Origin: an uncultured archaeon
Lineage (GTDB): Archaea > Halobacteriota > Methanosarcinia > Methanosarcinales > Methanoperedenaceae
DNA: 35,882 nucleotides
Assembly: GCA_902384525.1 (NCBI GenBank)
Contig: CABMCA010000095.1
Span: forward strand, 1 to 35,882
Direction of reading: 5' to 3'
Both the position numbers and the translations under genes were made by a program. The notes under the pieces are model-generated. The model saw nothing but the letters and a program-made list of their open reading frames with translations. It did not search any database and had not been told where the DNA came from. Below are positions 34,049-35,882 of this stretch, piece by piece. Position 1 is the stretch's first letter, and the number at the start of each line of letters is the position of its first letter.

Positions 34049-35154
34049 ATGAAACTGAAAAAAGCAATAAGGAAATACGGGATTCCCTCTCAAAGACTAC
34101 TTTAAAGAAACTCATCCAGGATTTCTATGAGCAATTCGAGAGCGAGACCATCCCTCATATCACGTTGCCCTCACGCACCAAGAAGAACATCGAATTGAAC
34201 ACGGACAGCGATGTGTGGGTCTATGGGGATAGCGAGAGCATGCGCAGCGCAAAAACCGTAAAGGGCGCAACTCAGCTTCTTAAGACATCGCATGTTGTGG
34301 AACTCTTGATGAAAGGGCATCTTGACCAGAATAAGAGCTCAACCCTGAGAGAATTGTATTACATCAGCGAGAACTGGGATATCGCAAAATTCAACGAACA
34401 GGCCGAAAGCGACCGCCTGATAGAAGACCTTGAGATCATAACAGGCTTGCAGCGCGAGGATTTCCATGTGCGCCCTGAGGAGAATGGCGCGACACTGTAT
34501 GGCCCCATAAAGATCAAGGAATTAACAAAACGCGGCGACCGCACCATGCATTGCCAGGACGAGGTTGGCGAGGCAGGATACCAGATACCTTACAATGTTG
34601 AGACCATAAAGTTCGTGGAGCATGATGCCAAGTTCATTATCGCAATCGAGACAGGCGGTATGCAGGACAGGCTTATCGAAAACGGTTTTGATGAAAAATT
34701 CGATGCCATCCTGGTGCATCTGAAGGGCCAGCCAGCACGAAGCACGCGGCGCATCATAAAACGCATGAACGAGGAACTCAAGCTGCCTGTTGTGGTATTT
34801 ACGGATGGTGATCCCTGGAGTTTCCGCATATACGCAAGCGTAGCCTATGGCGCCATCAAAAGCGCGCATCTATCTGAGTTCATGGCAACACCGGCGGCGA
34901 AATTTATCGGTGTTCAGACATCTGATATTGTGGAATACCAGCTTTCCACGGACAAGCTCAATGACCAGGACATCAAGGCGCTTGAGAGCGAGCTTACTGA
35001 TCCGAGATTTGATACGCCATACTGGAAAGACCAGATAAACCTGATGCTGAAGATAGGAAAGAAGGCTGAACAGCAGGCTTTTGCAGGGAAGGGGCTGGAT
35101 TATGTTACGGATAAGTATCTGCCGGAGAGGTTGACGGAGATGGGAGTGATTTGA
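34045..35154 (+). CDS. top6A: DNA topoisomerase VI subunit A
   Basis: DNA-cleaving subunit, homologous to Spo11; 369 residues. The 5Y-CAP domain carries the catalytic tyrosine in [13 protein letters not shown] (Tyr105 or Tyr106). The Toprim domain has its glutamate in [15 protein letters not shown] near residue 200 and the aspartates in [22 protein letters not shown] near residues 251-260. The C-terminal part ends with [12 protein letters not shown], typical of archaeal subunit A. The ATGA overlap with top6B couples their translation, as needed for an A2B2 enzyme. No obvious terminator; the next gene is 107 bases away behind its own promoter. Confidence 0.97.
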   Translation: MNETEKSNKEIRDSLSKTTLKKLIQDFYEQFESETIPHITLPSRTKKNIELNTDSDVWVYGDSESMRSAKTVKGATQLLKTSHVVELLMKGHLDQNKSSTLRELYYISENWDIAKFNEQAESDRLIEDLEIITGLQREDFHVRPEENGATLYGPIKIKELTKRGDRTMHCQDEVGEAGYQIPYNVETIKFVEHDAKFIIAIETGGMQDRLIENGFDEKFDAILVHLKGQPARSTRRIIKRMNEELKLPVVVFTDGDPWSFRIYASVAYGAIKSAHLSEFMATPAAKFIGVQTSDIVEYQLSTDKLNDQDIKALESELTDPRFDTPYWKDQINLMLKIGKKAEQQAFAGKGLDYVTDKYLPERLTEMGVI

Positions 35155-35172
35155 TTAAGGACATTATTTTTA

Positions 35173-35207
35173 GTACCTATTAGGGGTATTTTGTACCTAT
35201 TAGGTAC
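35173..35207. promoter_or_regulatory. Tandem 12-bp repeat, probable double operator
   Basis: GTACCTATTAGG occurs at 35173-35184 and again at 35193-35204, exactly 20 bases apart, that is two helical turns on the same face. The second copy extends to the perfect palindrome GTACCT-ATT-AGGTAC (35193-35207). Both lie 20-60 bases upstream of the TATA box of the next gene, a position for an activator or for a repressor that blocks access. Confidence 0.6.
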
Positions 35208-35228
35208 TAAAAGTGCGTAATAGGGAAA

Positions 35229-35239
35229 ATTATATATAA
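35229..35239 (+). promoter_or_regulatory. TATA box of the 139-residue protein gene
   Basis: AATTATATATAA-like sequence centred on 35234, about 25 bases before the ATG at 35262. No ribosome site lies between, so the message is probably leaderless. The tandem operator lies immediately upstream. Confidence 0.55.
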
Positions 35240-35261
35240 GAATAATACCATTTTAGAGTAT

Positions 35262-35681
35262 ATGGAAATTAAAATTGAGAATATTGACTTATTATTACCC
35301 AAAAAAGTTCCAAAACATGGAAAAATTTCTGGGATTAAAAGCGAGAGGGAAGCTATAAGAGTAATTATCCCAACAGATAATACAAAATTATCACTTACAG
35401 TTTCTGAACCTTCTGAGGTTCTTGTTAGAAATGTAACGCCTGATGGAAAAATACTTGGATTAACTAATTTTGTTGGAAAGACTGTGTTTATCATAGATCA
35501 AAAAGAGGAGAATTTTTTAGATGAGACAAAATTTGAAAAACTAGAACTTAGTGAGAAGACAGCAAAAAAACTTTATGAAATGTGTAAATATCATAATTTG
35601 GACCCTGAGGATTTATTTCGCCAGATGAAAGAAGCGTCTGAATCTAAACAAACCGCTAAAGAGGGAGAGGAAAATGAATGA
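35262..35681 (+). CDS. Hypothetical protein, first gene of a two-gene module
   Basis: 139 residues, no family recognised. Residues 1-80 are beta-rich and proline/glycine-punctuated (ENIDLLLPKKVPKHGKISGI, then EAIRVIIPTDN and TKLSLTVSEPSEVLVRNVTP). Residues 90-139 are strongly charged and helical (KFEKLELSEKTAKKLYEMCK, then DPEDLFRQMKEASES), ending in an acidic tail. One cysteine only, no signal peptide, no membrane segment. It sits behind a tandem operator and a TATA box and overlaps a 31-codon membrane-peptide frame. The arrangement is that of a regulated small module; a DNA-binding or antitoxin-like role is a guess. Confidence 0.7.
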   Translation: MEIKIENIDLLLPKKVPKHGKISGIKSEREAIRVIIPTDNTKLSLTVSEPSEVLVRNVTPDGKILGLTNFVGKTVFIIDQKEENFLDETKFEKLELSEKTAKKLYEMCKYHNLDPEDLFRQMKEASESKQTAKEGEENE

Positions 35682-35769
35682 ATTTATTTTCATCCAATAT
35701 GCTTTTTATCTTTTTGGTATCTTTGCTATTATTAAAATATTGATATCGGAGTTAGAGGCACAATCCTAA
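35674..35769 (+). CDS. 31-residue single-span membrane peptide
   Basis: The frame from the ATG at 35674 encodes a peptide with MNE, then a hydrophobic segment FIFIQYAFYLFGIFAIIKIL (about residues 4-23), then SELEAQS and TAA. The purine-rich GAGGGAGAGG just upstream provides a good ribosome site (AGAGG three bases before the ATG). It overlaps the stop of the preceding gene by eight bases. It is too short for routine gene finding but has a coherent membrane-peptide composition. It may be a toxin-like, regulatory or subunit peptide; a chance ORF is possible. The remaining 113 bases to the window end (35770-35882) show nothing further. Confidence 0.5.
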   Translation: MNEFIFIQYAFYLFGIFAIIKILISELEAQS

Positions 35770-35882
35770 AATCCAGTGATTTGCCGATTCTATCGACGGA
35801 AAAGAGAACAACCTGATAACAAATCTATCTCCATAAACGACAATTATCGAAAAGTTAACTATTTTTTAAGGCAAAGACCAAA

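Noticed and set aside
1-35882. CRISPR arrays, tRNA, rRNA and complete insertion sequences
   Set aside because: No regularly spaced direct repeats, no cloverleaf with a GTTCRA-type T-loop, no rRNA-like stretch, and no transposase frame were seen in any gap; a covariance-model scan would be more sensitive than reading by eye.

Overview
The window is a stretch of archaeal chromosome, most likely from a euryarchaeon of the Methanosarcinales / Methanoperedens type; this assignment is inferred from gene content and no database search was run. The archaeal markers are topoisomerase VI (both subunits), an Mre11-Rad50-NurA-HerA end-resection cluster, a DGGGP synthase of ether-lipid synthesis, a tetraether lipid synthase-like radical SAM enzyme, an RNA-free RNase P homologue (HARP), and many genes that sit right behind TATA boxes without a Shine-Dalgarno motif. 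Superoxide dismutase, a CcdA-type thiol-disulfide transporter, a NosD-like surface protein and Kdp fit an anaerobe exposed to oxidants and low potassium.

Layout. 1-4652 (minus strand): KdpB (running off the left edge), KdpA, and an APC permease interrupted by an in-frame TGA. 4726-6497: superoxide dismutase, then CcdA behind a 45-bp palindrome, facing a YHS metal-binding protein. 6661-8988: nadA-ubiA, overlapping by one base, convergent with hisB. 9067-10593: a small zinc-ribbon protein, then HARP and a small membrane protein. 10594-11486: a gene-poor scar with a decayed integrase and an orphan ORF. 11487-13214: a secreted beta-helix protein with a carbohydrate-binding-like end. 13390-13981: a VapBC pair. 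13987-16206 (minus): archaeal alanine dehydrogenase, a DUF998 membrane protein and a DUF4382 lipoprotein.

16373-25135 is the core of the window: mre11, rad50, nurA, a VapBC pair, a HAS-barrel-like protein and herA, almost all overlapping or nearly touching. Mre11-Rad50 would open and clip double-strand ends, and NurA-HerA would resect them. Rad50 has an unusual CX7C hook, and a toxin-antitoxin pair lies between the two halves of the machine. 25136-25750 holds a small orphan ORF and a headless VapC remnant. 25750-31771 (minus): a CPA2 antiporter with TrkA domains, a patatin-like lipase, a PflX-like radical SAM protein and a Tes-like radical SAM protein. 31956-35154: a stand-alone Lrp/AsnC ligand-binding domain followed by top6B and top6A. 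The right end has a small regulated module: a tandem 20-bp-spaced operator, a 139-residue protein and an overlapping 31-residue single-span peptide.

No rRNA, tRNA, CRISPR array or complete mobile element was seen. The best candidates for something undescribed are the Rad50 hook variant, the toxin-antitoxin pair and HAS-barrel partner inside the resection operon, and the two-gene module at 35262-35769.
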